A stretch of DNA of 64,000 bases from Cliona cf. orientalis (Eukaryota > Porifera > Demospongiae > Clionaida > Clionaidae), in contig OZ005701.1 of the NCBI GenBank assembly GCA_963930775.1, positions 5,587,669-5,651,668 of the forward strand, in the 5' to 3' direction. The translations under genes were made by a program, and so were the position numbers. This document shows positions 27,093-37,098 of the stretch, one piece after another (positions within the stretch are counted from its first letter, which is position 1; the number at the start of each line of letters is the position of its first letter). The notes under the pieces are model-generated. The model was given only the letters and a program-made list of their open reading frames with translations, made no database searches and was not told the DNA's origin.

Positions 27093-27266
27093 CCTCTCCC
27101 CCTCTCTCTTTAGGATGGTAAAGACTTCTATGAAGGTGTTCGTGCAGTGATAGTAGACAAGGACAATGCTCCACGGTGGGACCCTCCCACGCTGGATGCT
27201 GTTACCGAGGAGATAGTTCTTAGACACTTTGCCCCCCTCCCTGCTGATAGAGAATTAATTTTGTAA
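17213..27266 (+). CDS. HIBCH: 3-hydroxyisobutyryl-CoA hydrolase, mitochondrial
   Basis: Thirteen exons give 408 codons plus stop: 17213-17283, 17396-17471, 18051-18164, 18317-18401, 21034-21114, 21193-21245, 21414-21570, 21643-21710, 22126-22245, 22556-22617, 23117-23198, 25937-26041 and 27114-27266. The enzyme hydrolyses 3-hydroxyisobutyryl-CoA in valine catabolism in the mitochondrial matrix. Crotonase-fold signatures are clear: [25 protein letters not shown] (oxyanion hole) and [14 protein letters not shown], with the family's catalytic Glu ~183 and Asp ~191. [11 protein letters not shown] and the C-terminal [11 protein letters not shown] also match HIBCH rather than simple enoyl-CoA hydratases. 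The N-terminus is Arg/Ser-rich without acids ([11 protein letters not shown] ... RSAVRRC), a good mitochondrial presequence. An ATG two codons on (17219) is an alternative start. Introns 4 and 12 carry large transposons. Confidence 0.95.
17678..17734. repeat. Short stem-loop repeat (GCCTCGT...ACGAGGC family)
   Basis: TAGCCTCGTAACCAGGC and GCCTGGGTACGAGGCTA form a near-perfect hairpin with a ~25-base loop in HIBCH intron 2. Same ends as the 313-bp element at 59315-59627. Confidence 0.65.
18579..18997. repeat. Palindromic repeat P, copy 1
   Basis: Two ~130-bp arms (about 18585-18715 and 18850-18985) are inverted copies that include AAGTAGGGATGGCAGTGCC and CATCCCTACGCTTGCTTTT. The same unit recurs at 42020-42440 and 43540-43865, each time next to repeat X, so X and P may be parts of one element. 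Confidence 0.65.
19406..19780. mobile_element. MITE with TAGACGGCTTAAGGCGTGAAC ends, nested
   Basis: The left end TAGACGGCTTAAGGCGTGAA pairs with the right end TTCACGCCTTAAGTCGTCTA (one mismatch over 20). The 375-bp interior has no coding capacity. It is nested inside the larger pogo-like element. Confidence 0.6.
19960..20563 (-). repeat. Dispersed repeat X, copy 1 (inverted)
   Basis: Ends with TAGAGTCTACCGACTCTATG, the reverse of the start of the copies at 40894 and 42687, and shares the internal landmark ACCATGGTGA(A/G)(A/G)TCATGTGAC read on the minus strand. Left boundary is approximate. Confidence 0.55.
21859..21940. repeat. Short stem-loop repeat (GCCTCGTCC...GGACGAGGC)
   Basis: TAGCCTCGTCCCCAG pairs with CTGGGGACGAGGCTA around a ~50-base centre that itself contains GGGAGTGG-type sequence. 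It lies in HIBCH intron 8. Confidence 0.6.
23275..24508. mobile_element. Inverted-repeat element M, copy 1 (interrupted)
   Basis: The left arm (to ~23510) and the right arm (from ~24405) are inverted: TACTTCACTATGGACCTGTG on the left matches CATAGTGAAGTAGGATACTC on the right read in reverse. A short uninterrupted relative lies at 39795-40092, so most of the interior here (about 23510-24400, with Trp/Gly-rich non-coding sequence and a GTCTGT tract) is a secondary insertion. It sits in HIBCH intron 11. Confidence 0.55.
25000..25245 (-). repeat. Dispersed repeat family D, copy 2 (inverted)
   Basis: Carries the landmarks of the copy at 14996 in reverse order and orientation: ATCTCGAGATCTC, GTTGGCCACGGC, TGTGCTTTCTGCTCATG and GGTAAAGGTCGTC. 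It lies in HIBCH intron 11. Confidence 0.6.
26164..26921. mobile_element. GC-rich 758-bp element with ~125-bp terminal inverted repeats in HIBCH intron 12
   Basis: Both ends read CGGTGGCCGAGAAGGACACT inwards and stay inverted-identical for ~125 bp with very few mismatches (left arm 26164-26289, right arm 26796-26921). TA flanks each end. The arms are rich in CCG/CGG repeats (GCCGCGGCGG, GGGCCGCCC) and are strikingly GC-rich inside an AT-rich intron. The ~505-bp interior has two copies of an AAACGCTGCGGTGGG motif (26402 and 26500) but no transposase. Ala/Arg-rich reading frames over the arms are artefacts. Confidence 0.75.
26990..27110. repeat. C run and (CT)n microsatellite before last HIBCH exon
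   Basis: A C run (26990-26998) is followed by almost pure CT to 27110, ending at the TTTAG acceptor of the last HIBCH exon (27114). It therefore forms that exon's polypyrimidine tract, unusually long at ~110 bases. Confidence 0.9.
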
Positions 27267-27725
27267 TGATTGAGTATAGTGTGATCTGACTGCTTGTTTA
27301 GCTTCAAGGTATAATAGTTTTGTTATGATAATATTCATTTTCAAGTAGATGTTACAAGAATTTTTCATGATTAGGCCACTTCAATTTAACATTCTGTTTC
27401 TTGGGCTGGCCTTTCCTCAGGATAGGGTCGGTAGGCGAAAAACCTATTGCACATGCTCAGAACGTAATTAAATCCGACCTCTGACCTCAAAACTAACAAA
27501 CGCTTTCTCTGAAAGTAGGGTCGATCGGGAAACAGAGTATTAAGTTGAAGTGGCCTTACTATGTATGCACTGTTGCTACTGAATGATATCACGAACTTAA
27601 TCGTACTGTGGGTACCATAATATTATTATCATTATACGTAATTATTGTGTACTTGTGTATACATCAGTACAAAAATCATTGCTTAGCTATTATATAATAT
27701 TATGTCCATACCATACTGCCAGTGT
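27267..27725. other. HIBCH 3' region
   Basis: AT-rich 3' UTR and intergenic sequence between HIBCH and the convergent kelch remnant. No further exon seen. Confidence 0.5.
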
Positions 27726-28640
27726 TTAGGACAGATTAAAGTGAGCAACTTCAACTTCATTGCTCTTGGTATAAATGTAATCAATGGCCCCACCAACGAT
27801 CATCATCTCATTGGTTGGGAGGACTGCAACAAGACTGCGCCATCTAGCTGTTGGTGTATTGCTGACCAAATCCAACCAGAAATTAGTTTTTGGGTTGTAC
27901 TGGTAAATAGCAGATGAAGGTTTCCCATTATCACCACGTCCACCAACTGCCAGTAGCTCTCCTTTAATAACTGCACAGGTGGAGCTGTACACTGGGGCAT
28001 CAGCAACTCTGTGCCATACTGATGTCGATGATGATGATGATAGTAGTAGTTCTGTCAGTGAGCAGGTCAGCACTGACTTGGTCAGGCCATTTTCACCCAC
28101 TCCTCCCAGCATGTAGAGGTGATCTCCACAGATGATTCCTGATGCATCAGAGTAGGAGTGAGGGAGGCAAGCTACTGTTGACCACATTAGACTAGTACTT
28201 TTATCAGTGTCCGTCATTTCTATTGTGTTAATTCTATTAGAAAGTGGCAGATAGTTGCTAGAGTGGTTAGGGAGGCTGGCTACTGTTGACCAGACTAGAG
28301 CTCTATATAGTGTCCATCACTTCCACTATGTTAAGCCTATCTGTGCAACCAATTGCCCCACCAGCCACAATGAGGTGCTCCGTTGATGTCACTGCATGCA
28401 GTGGTATCTCCCCTCTTCGTTTGCATGTGTGGGAAGACTGCTTCGTAATCTGGCAGACTGAGCAGTTTAATTGTTGGTGTATGTATCCTTATTGTAAACA
28501 TCCATACATCCACCAATAGCCGTCACTTGACTGTTGATGACTGCTAAACTACTATAGCAATAAGGACATCTTGAAAATTTGCTCCACTTCTTGCTAGAGA
28601 CATTGTAGGAACATACCTCACCATCCCATCACTGTCCCCA
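27726..28640 (-). pseudogene. Kelch-repeat protein remnant
   Basis: The 3' part reads through as ~160 aa of kelch-type blades: DHLYMLGGVGEN, GELLAVGGRGDNGKPSSAIY followed by YNPKTNFW, and MMIVGGAIDY, with the GG doublet and spaced Tyr/Trp of the family. Farther upstream the homology continues only by changing frame: VTAIGGCMDVYNKDTYTN ends in a stop, and EHLIVAGGAIG lies in another frame. At least two frameshifts and a stop therefore separate the blades, and no splice sites rescue them. Best read as a decayed copy of a kelch-repeat gene on the minus strand; a short surviving protein from 28217 cannot be excluded. Confidence 0.65.
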
Positions 28641-29142
28641 GGTCTTTTGCTGGGAATGATCTGAATGTTAAACTATCTGATCAGTGAAAATAAATTATAG
28701 ATACACATGCACTCATTTGATCATGCTGGTGCAATTGCTAAGATTCTTCAGAGATAAAATTAATAGTCCCCATGCATAAATTAAAATTTTAATAATGGTA
28801 TCCTATCCTAGTGTCATGCCCCTGCAGCCCCTCCTATGCAAAAAGGAGGGGCTGGGCATGAGACTAATCCTATCCAGGTGCACAACAGTTGAGACCAACT
28901 TAACGTCAGCAACATAATAATTATTATTATTAAATTTTGTGTCTACATGATAGTGTAACTCCATTAATTTAGCTACTCAGCTGTGATTAGAAACTGTACA
29001 ATATATAATAATTAGCTACTATTTAATATGAGTAAATGACATCTCATTATCAAGAGTACTGTCACACTATTAAGTGGTCTCCCCAGGCCATCCATGGCAA
29101 CTGTGCATGGTACTCCCCTGCCATTAAATTTTATGTGTGTGT

Positions 29143-29175
<33 letters not shown>

Positions 29176-29557
29176 GGTTAGCAGGGTTTGTCCTGGGGGA
29201 CCATATTTGCTGCAGTGGACAGTCATGGGCCATAATTTATGGGGGGATTGGATGTTGCTACCATAATCATTATTAAATTAATAGTATCGCAAGATTCAGG
29301 AGTTCAGGCATATACCAGTGTTTTATCACAGATGATCTGGAGTAGTAGTAGAGGGTTCAAGTGCTGAATGGGGTGGGGCAGCAAACCGTTAATTGGTGGG
29401 TGTGGTCGTAGTTCCGACATGAAGCGAGGTGAAAAGAGCGCATGGCGCGCGCGGCATGCTGGCACGGTGCGTCATCTGACATCATGCGGGTTTTTGATGC
29501 ACATCAGCAATTTAGTGTAGATAGAATTCTCCTGTAAGCTTACCCGTGTTGATTGCC
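28641..29557. other. Intergenic region upstream of first receptor gene, with repeat remnant and poly-G
   Basis: 28640-28790 is a diverged single copy of the inner part of the element at 56192-57259 (shared CCCAGGTCT-TTGCTGGGAATG and ATGCACTC-TTTGATCATG). A small hairpin with GGGGCTGGGCATGAGACT lies at 28815-28865. A 32-base G run lies at 29143-29174. The 29390-29510 stretch is GC-rich, with GGTGGGTGTGG and GCGCGCGCGG, and is the likely promoter of the receptor starting at 29558. Confidence 0.5.
29143..29174. repeat. Homopolymer run of 32 G
   Basis: Thirty-two consecutive G bases follow a GTGTGTGTG tract. Such runs can fold as G-quadruplexes and are also a common place for assembly length errors. 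Confidence 0.95.
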
Positions 29558-32500
29558 ATGAATTCGATACTTTTGAAAATACTTAGTACACTATTTCTTC
29601 TTCCTGTGGCCAGAGGTGAGTAGCTAGCTATAAAATTTGGTATAAAAATATCGATACCCTTTTTTTAAGTGATAGGATCACAGAATCAACTGATTTTGAC
29701 AAATGACTGTCCCTGCCCCGGACAAAACCTAACATTTGAGTGCACTATTGCTGGAGGAGGAACAACAGTGTGGCAGGGTGCTCAAGTGTTTGACTGTCCA
29801 GACTTCTTCAATGAGATTCTACTACCTCATAATAATTTTGGTTCGTCAGCGATGGGTGAATGCAATGCTGGATCAATAGTTGGACGGAGCCTGAGAGCTG
29901 AAGAAAACTGTTATACATCTCAGCTTACGGTTGAGTACAGTGAAAACCTGAATGGAAAGAACATTACTTGTGCACATGACGATGGCTTTACCATCTCTTC
30001 AAGGCTTTCATTAATGATCACCCAAAACATGATAGGTATTGTTTAATTTTGTGATATCAAAAAGAATAATTACTATCTGTTTTCTCACATTTAGTTTCCT
30101 TCCCCTCCCCAAACAATGTGCATCTGACCAGTGCCGCTCCTCGCCAACTGACATTCAGTTGGGATCCAGTGGCACCAAACTGCGTTGCTATACACTACAA
30201 CATCCTGGCTCAAAACTGTGGGATCTGTCCTAGCGCTACTCAGCATAACACGGTTGTCTGTCATGATATGGAAGTTGACCAAAACTTGACCTGCTCTTTT
30301 GTAGTGCAAAACTTTCGAACATGTGATGGTGTAGCTGGACGCATGAGTATTCCTGTGAGCATCGTGTTAAAAGGTAATATTATTATAGCTGATGATTATC
30401 AAAAAGTCTATAGTAACTGTTACTTTAGACGCTACAGCTTTCTTGCGTGCTGGAATGTGTTAATAATTATTACCACACTTTTAACTACCTAAAAAATGAA
30501 ATATGTTTATAATATTTGTGTGTACAGTACCATCTTCTCCTACTGTTGTGGTCATTCCCCACTACTCTTACTCTACTAGGGAGTTTGTGGGGCTTACAGT
30601 GAAGTTCAATCAACTGGTAAGATTTAGCTATGTATGTGACTCTATGCTAAACGGAACAATGCATTATTTTCAACACTAGCTTATTATTATTTCTGTAATA
30701 ATGTCATGCATTACTTGTGTGCAATAGAGTGAAAAATAGAACATAAAGTTATTCCTCTTTACTGATATGCAGAACTACAAAGCTCACTATACATAGATCA
30801 AACCATGATTTTCTTCTGTAGTATTTACCAAAACATGACATTTCCTACACGGTTTGTGGAGGATAGGGCAGAATTTTGGAAATGTGCAGAAATTTGCCCT
30901 GTCCTACACATTTCCTATCAGCATGAAATCCATATTATTTTCATGTAATGAAGCATTAAGTAAACTGACTATCTGTAACTGACTGAAATACAATTAATTT
31001 GTATGTACTGCATGAGTGAGATGGACCACCTCTGGGAGTGAGATCATTATATTATCCAATTCTTCTCTATTCATTTAAGGACTCTTTCCAATTATCTGAT
31101 GGTTTTGATGGTTCAGCTCTATCCTATTTGATCAACTTTACCAATTCCCTCACTGGAAGTAGCTGTGGTACAGCGACTCTCCCAGCTTCCTCTTGTGTCG
31201 AAGGGATCTGTACTTACACGCCTGAATCCTTTACAATGTCATGTCTTCCACTACCTAGTGGCATCAATGTCACTGTCTCGGGACAAAATGTACTCGGAAA
31301 AGGAGCAGAATCACACCCAATCACAATATCAAGTACAGGTTTTATGTTGTAATGTAACGTAATAATAATATTATTACTATGCTCTTGATAGGTGATAATA
31401 ATCACTTTGTTGATGTCGATATCATGCAAGCTATGGACCGCATCGTCTGCACCTTTCACGATCAACAGAGTGGTGTCCAAGAAAAGGCTTGCCGTATTGT
31501 GTATGGACCCATGGGAAGCAACTGTGGAACTACGAGTCAATCGAGCCACAGTTTCTCTGATTCTGTGGTAATAGGTCTGCCATTGGAAGACATTGAACAG
31601 GAATACTGCTTCAGTATAACTGCAATTAGTGGACCATTTACTGCCATTGTCGAAGGAATATTCTTAAAAGGTATTGCAAATTAATAATTAATTAGTTGTA
31701 TTAATTAGCCGTGACCAATTTGACATTTTTGACATTTCCTACTTGGCAGCTGTATTCTATAACTTTGGGCCGTGTCTAAAAATTTAATAGTGTCCATTAT
31801 GTTGATTAACTAGCTGTAACCAATAATTAGGTATAATATAGTTCTTGACAGTTATTTTATAGTGATTGTTATTGAATAACAGTGACTGTCATAGGGGAAA
31901 TTATCATGCACGATGCCATCAACAAAGAGATGTATGAATGTGAAGGCGTCCATATACAGTAGACTAAGTCTGAACTAGCTTTCATGTTTGTACTCGTGTT
32001 GGTGTTCACTAGCTGTTTTGTGCATGGTGATTGAAATCATTACGCCGGCAGACTCTTTGAGCACCAGTTTGGGTATCGGAATGTCATAAAAGCTGCAGTT
32101 GGAAGTAAATGCTCGGGTTGGTATGGAGAACCATAGCTCAGTGATCAGAGCACCGTGAGTCCGTGATGTGCATGCATCAGCTCAAGTAGCTATACCCTGG
32201 GTTTCTTAGTAAATTTTAATTAAATTTGCCTTTCAGCTGGCTTGCAGTGTAAAAGGTCAAGATCTATGCTGTTTTGCTGCTATACATCAGCACAGATATG
32301 AATGATAGCAAAGGGTCGTGACAATCATTTGAGCTCTAGCTATATATCTATTCTCTGGGAACACTTACAATTATGGTTAATTATTAATCTACAATCATTA
32401 TCATTAATTATTTCAGATCCTAATGCCACTGTAACAACCCACGAATCGATTTCAATATGTACTAGTGGTGGTGTGACACTGGAATTCTTAGCTCCCATAG

Positions 32501-32769
32501 TCGTGTTGATTTTGCTGAATGTCATTACGGGTATTATTGCATCAATAATCATCTTTATGTTGGTGAAATCTAAACGGAAGATTGGGTTAGAACTTGAGAG
32601 GTCTCGAGTAAAAGTAAAGGAGACTCAGCTGCCTCAGCATGGGCTGTATGAAGAATTAGACTATGTACAAATGCAAACGGACAGCTCCAAGGTGGTGAGT
32701 GTAAAGCATAATGTCTCATACTCATCGATTACTGATATGAAACCGGACGATTCTGAACTACCTCTCTGA
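29558..32769 (+). CDS. Ig/FN3 single-pass receptor A with tyrosine-motif tail
   Basis: Seven exons give 556 aa: 29558-29615, 29676-30035, 30095-30373, 30528-30616, 31080-31332, 31392-31670 and 32417-32769. Signal peptide: MNSILLKILSTLFLLPVA. Residues ~20-139 form an Ig-like domain (CPCPGQNLTFECTIAGGGT, then W, with NITCAHDDG as F strand). Residues ~140-232, ~233-346 and ~347-439 are FN3-like: QLTFSWDPV with IHYNIL, then SALSYLINFTN, then QEYCFSITA. A transmembrane helix covers ~461-488. The ~67-residue tail has Tyr ~517 and ~522 (LYEELDYVQM, giving YxxL and YxxM) and Tyr ~541 (VSYSSI, an ITIM-type VxYxxI). Signalling through phosphotyrosine/SH2 partners is inferred from these motifs only. All junctions are phase 1 except the one splitting the second FN3, which is phase 0. 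I know of no named family; adhesion or recognition is the likely role. Confidence 0.85.
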
Positions 32770-33548
32770 AAATGGATGGCCTTGATCATGAACATTAAGG
32801 AATAACAATGATTTTATGCATAATTATTAAATTTTACTTTTAAACTTTGTATATAGCATTGTATAATACATGTAGCTATATTTAATATTGATCTACTTGT
32901 GTTTGTTGAAAATTTGGACTCAGATCATCACTATTCAAACAAAGTGTGCTCTCAATCTTGCATGTTCCCTCAGTTATTATATAGCTATACTAGTTCTAGT
33001 TAGCTATAATAATTACGTCTTGAGTCCCAATTAGAAAAAAAATTCGGCCAACCGATGAGGTAATTATGATGAAACCTATGATGAAATTGTGGTGAAAGCT
33101 GCTTCAAAATGTTTAGCTATAGCTATAGCATGACAGGGTGTTGAGACCCAGAATTCGAACCTAGCGTAGAAGAGATCGTGGACCATCGATGATATATTAT
33201 GGCGATTCTCTCGGTTCCCTTTCTTTAGCGAGCTTGCTCTTTGGGGAGATTTCCCTATTCAGTCTAGCACCAATCTGAGAATAGGATCTAGGGATCAGTA
33301 AAGTATTAAACTGCAGGACAACATAGCATTAACATTTTGTGAGTGGTGTTGTTAGTGTGCACGTAGAATCATAGCCATCACAATACCATACAGCAAGAGA
33401 GTAGGACGACAGGGTGACGTAACTGGCATTGCGTAACTGATGTTGACGACCATTCCCCATTACTTCCATTTCGGTTTCCTCAATATGCATACTTATTTGG
33501 CCACATTAATTAAGACGCTGCTCTAGCATGCATGCACAGTCAGATGCA
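32770..33548. other. Intergenic region between receptors A and B
   Basis: About 780 bp, AT-rich, holding the 3' UTR of receptor A and the promoter of receptor B. Repeated GCTATAGCTATA and TAGCTAGC stretches occur but no exon or transposon ends are evident. Confidence 0.45.
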
Positions 33549-35781
33549 ATGAATCAGACACTTTTGAAAGCGCTGCTACTGTTTCTTCTCCATGCGGCTG
33601 GAGGTGAGCGGATACCAATTGCAAGATTAAAATTTTGCCAGATCTAGCTATATAGATACAATAATAATATTATGATAGCTACAGTTTCCTAGTCATGCTT
33701 GAATAATTATTATTGATTCTACACTTTTGTTATAAATTTTAGCATAGCTAGCTATGATTTTGGCTATTGAGCTAGGTATCACTAAGTTCTCTACGTACGG
33801 TAGTCGACTCTCATTATTTATCCATCTAGGAATTGGATCACAGAATCAACTGATTTTGACGAATGACTGTCCCTGCCCCGGACAAAACCTAACATTTGAG
33901 TGCACTATTGTTGGAGGAGGAACAACAGTGTGGCAGGGTGCTCAAGTGTTTGACTGTCCAAACTTCTCAAATCAGATCCTACTACGTCATAATAGTTTTG
34001 GTTCATCGGTGATGGGTGAATGCAATGCTGGATCAATAGTTGGACGGAGCCTGAGAGTTGATGGAAACCGTTACACATCTCAGCTTAGTATTGAGTACAA
34101 TGAACACTTGAATGGAAGTAACATTACTTGTGCACATGATGATGGCTTCACCATCTCTTCAAGGCTTTCATTAATGATCACCCAAAACATGATAGGTAAT
34201 AGGTATTGTTTTAATATTTGTGATATCAAAATAATTATTACTATCTATTCTCTCGCGCGCATTCAGTTTCCTTCCCCTCCCCAAACAATGTGCATCTGAC
34301 CAGTGCCGCTCCTCGCCAACTGACATTCAGTTGGGATCCAGTGGCACCAAACTGCGCTGCTATACACTACAACATCCTGGCTCAAAACTGTGGGAACTGT
34401 CCTAGCGCTACTCAGCATAACACAGTTGTCTGTCATGATATGGAAATTGACCGGAACCTGACCTGTATTTTTGTGGTAGAAAATTTCCGAACATGTGATG
34501 GTGTAGCTGGAAATGAGAGTATTCCCGTGAATGTTACACTGAAAGGTACAGCAACGATCAAACTCTTAGTTATGATTAATTATATGCGTATCATTAAATT
34601 TTAATACTGTAGTACCAGCTGCTCCAACTGCTGTATTTATTCCCCACTATTCTTATTCAACCCAGCAATTTGTGGGTTTCACAATACAGTTCCACCAATC
34701 AGTAAGATAAAACTATTGCACAATGCCATGCATAGCTACTAATTTCATGTGATTTCATATCCATTAGAACCCATTCCAAATAGCGAATGGTTTTGATGGT
34801 TCAGTGCTGTCCTATTTGTTCAATTTCACTAATACTCGTACTGGAAGTAGCTGTGGTACAACGACTGTCCCTGCTTCTGCTTGTGTTGAAGGAATCTGTA
34901 CCAATGTTTTCCATGTGTCATCATTGTCCTGTTTCCCACTCCCTACTAGCATCAATATCACCGTTGCAGGACAAAATGTTATAGGAAAGGGAGCAGATTC
35001 ATACCCAACCACAGTATCAAGTAATGTACTAACCGTTTTAATGTTACTACTATAACAATCTCATTGCAATTTTTAAATAGCTGAAGGTATTCGTTTTATC
35101 AGCGTCGATGTCATACCAGCTTCAGACCGCGTTGTCTGTACCTTTCATCAGCAGATCAGTGTCAGTGGAGAAAAGACATGCAGTATAGAATATGGCCCAT
35201 TGGGAAGCAATTGTAAAGCTATGAGTCAGTCAAGCCATAGTTTCGCTGATTCTGTGATAATAGGCCTGCCATTGGAAGACTTGGAACAGGATTATTGTTT
35301 CAGTGTGACTGCACGCAACGGACTCTCAACGGTTATAATTGAAGGAACATTCAAAAAAGGTATGAAGCTAGCTATAAACATCGTAACTTGAAAGCAGATG
35401 CTATCATGAGTTTTTTTTTCTATATATTATACTATCTTAGATCCAAATGATACTAGCCATGAGTCAACATCGTGCGGTGTTCCGTTGGGAGTTTCAGTGA
35501 CCTTGTTGGTTTTACTGAACATCATTACAGCCATTGTTGCATCCATAATCATCTTCCTTTTGGTGAAATCAAAACAAAAGGTGGTGTTAGAACTTGACAG
35601 AGCGAAAGCAAGAGAAGCTCATGGGATGTACGAAGAATTAGACTACATGTATGTTGATCGACCAAAGGCAATAAACACAAAAGACAACATCTCATACTCG
35701 ATAAAAGCAGCCAATTCTGAGTTGTCTCTTTATGAAGACATGTCCCAAAACCAAAACAGTGGGGATAACATCAAACAGTAA
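33549..35781 (+). CDS. Ig/FN3 single-pass receptor B with tyrosine-motif tail
   Basis: A tandem paralogue of receptor A with the same seven-exon plan and phases: 33549-33603, 33830-34195, 34267-34545, 34613-34701, 34768-35020, 35081-35359 and 35441-35781, giving 553 aa. The first ATG in the leader region (33544) runs into a stop, so the ATG at 33549 (MNQTLLKALLLFLLHAAG) is the start. The Ig domain and first FN3 are nearly identical to those of receptor A, while the third FN3 and tail have diverged. A TM helix covers ~454-482. The tail has GMYEELDYMYV (Tyr ~504, ~509 and ~511), NISYSI, and a terminal SLYEDM not present in A. Membrane recognition or adhesion is likely; ligand unknown. Only ~780 bp separate it from receptor A, consistent with tandem duplication. 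Confidence 0.85.
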
Positions 35782-37098
35782 CTAGTGTAAACCAAAACCG
35801 TTTCACATAATTTCGAGAACTTCGAGTGTTATGTCTACAAAGATTGCTATTGGTAGTTTATGACCATGTATTAAGTTTTGGTAAAAGTAATTATATATAG
35901 CACAGTACATTGCATTAGTATTATTGTTGACAGGAGCCAGGGGCTTATACACTCCTAAAGGAGATTGAAGAGGGCATGTAGCAATATTCATATAATATTA
36001 TTATGTAAGCTAAAAATAGTGAAATCCTCAATATGCATAGTGAAAGCCAGACTGTAGCTGTTACTATAATTAATTATAACTGATCATGATCTGAGGTATA
36101 TACACAGGATGGTATGATCTGAGATATACACAGGATGGTATGATACCATCATGTTTACCTCAGATCAGCAGTAGTTTATAATTAATCATAGTAACAGCTG
36201 CAGTCTGGCTTTCACTATGCATAATAATAATATTATTATTGAGGATATACGTAGCTACTATGGCCTCTCCCCCTTTGGGGTCTATAAGCCCTTGCAGGAG
36301 CATAATAATAATGATTGTCCATGAGCCACTCCTGCTGTTCTGACATTCATGATACATGTACAATGTCATACCAATAATTTATTATGTGAAATTTTGCTGG
36401 GTAAAAGGGGCCATACTTCCTATTGTAGCTATTGGGACAAAAATTTGCCGAATTTAATTTTTCCAACAGTACCCTCTAGGAGGTAGTGAACGTTTATCGT
36501 GTATTCTTGCTAAAATTCCTTCCTATTCTAATCTGAGTGTACCATTCCTCGGGTTCTCATTAAAAAAAAGCCACATGTCATGCAGGGGCGGATCCAGGAT
36601 TTCAGGAATGAAGACACGTGCAAAGCGTGTGTGCAAAATTTTAGGCCACACCCCCAAAATCAATAAACTACGCCTATTTGCCGCGATTGCCTGCTTTCAG
36701 GCAGTAAAATGCTCCATTTCGACAAAGTTACTTCTAAGCAAAGCTTGGTATGTTTTATGAAAGAATAAGTAGTGTAAGTAAAATTAGTGTTGATTGGTGC
36801 ATTATTATTATCAAATAATTATTTCTCAATTAGAGACTTATTGGATACAAAAAAGTACACTCATAAATTAATTACTTATTATACTCATTGTGCACTATAG
36901 GACCAGATACACTGTTAGCTAGAGAAAGCACAATAGAGCTATATTATACTGCCCGCTAAGTTCAACAAGCCAATAGCTATAGCCTAAGGCCATAATAATA
37001 TTATTATAGATTAGTCCACTACTAGACACAAGATTAATAATAGAAAAACTAATAGTAACTATTGTTGAAAGAGTATCACAGATTAACTATCATGGTAA
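35782..37098. other. Intergenic region between convergent receptors B and C
   Basis: Contains the 3' ends of both genes and a fold-back element at 35935-36310. The 36575-36770 stretch (start GCAGGGGCGGATCCAGGA) looks like the end of a dispersed repeat but has no partner I can place here. No exon supported. Confidence 0.45.
35935..36310. repeat. Fold-back (inverted repeat) element
   Basis: The arms meet around 36110-36150. GCATAGTGAAAGCCAGACTG on the left mirrors CAGTCTGGCTTTCACTATGC on the right, and the symmetry extends outwards to AGGGGCTTATACACTCC versus ATAAGCCCTTGCAGGAG. A lone GTATCTATAAGCCCTTGCA copy of the end also occurs near 54928. Non-coding. Confidence 0.6.

Noticed and set aside
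33110-33190. GGTTCGAAT box on the minus strand as a possible tRNA gene
   Set aside because: T-stem pairing is mostly wobble and no A box or acceptor stem could be found at the right distance.
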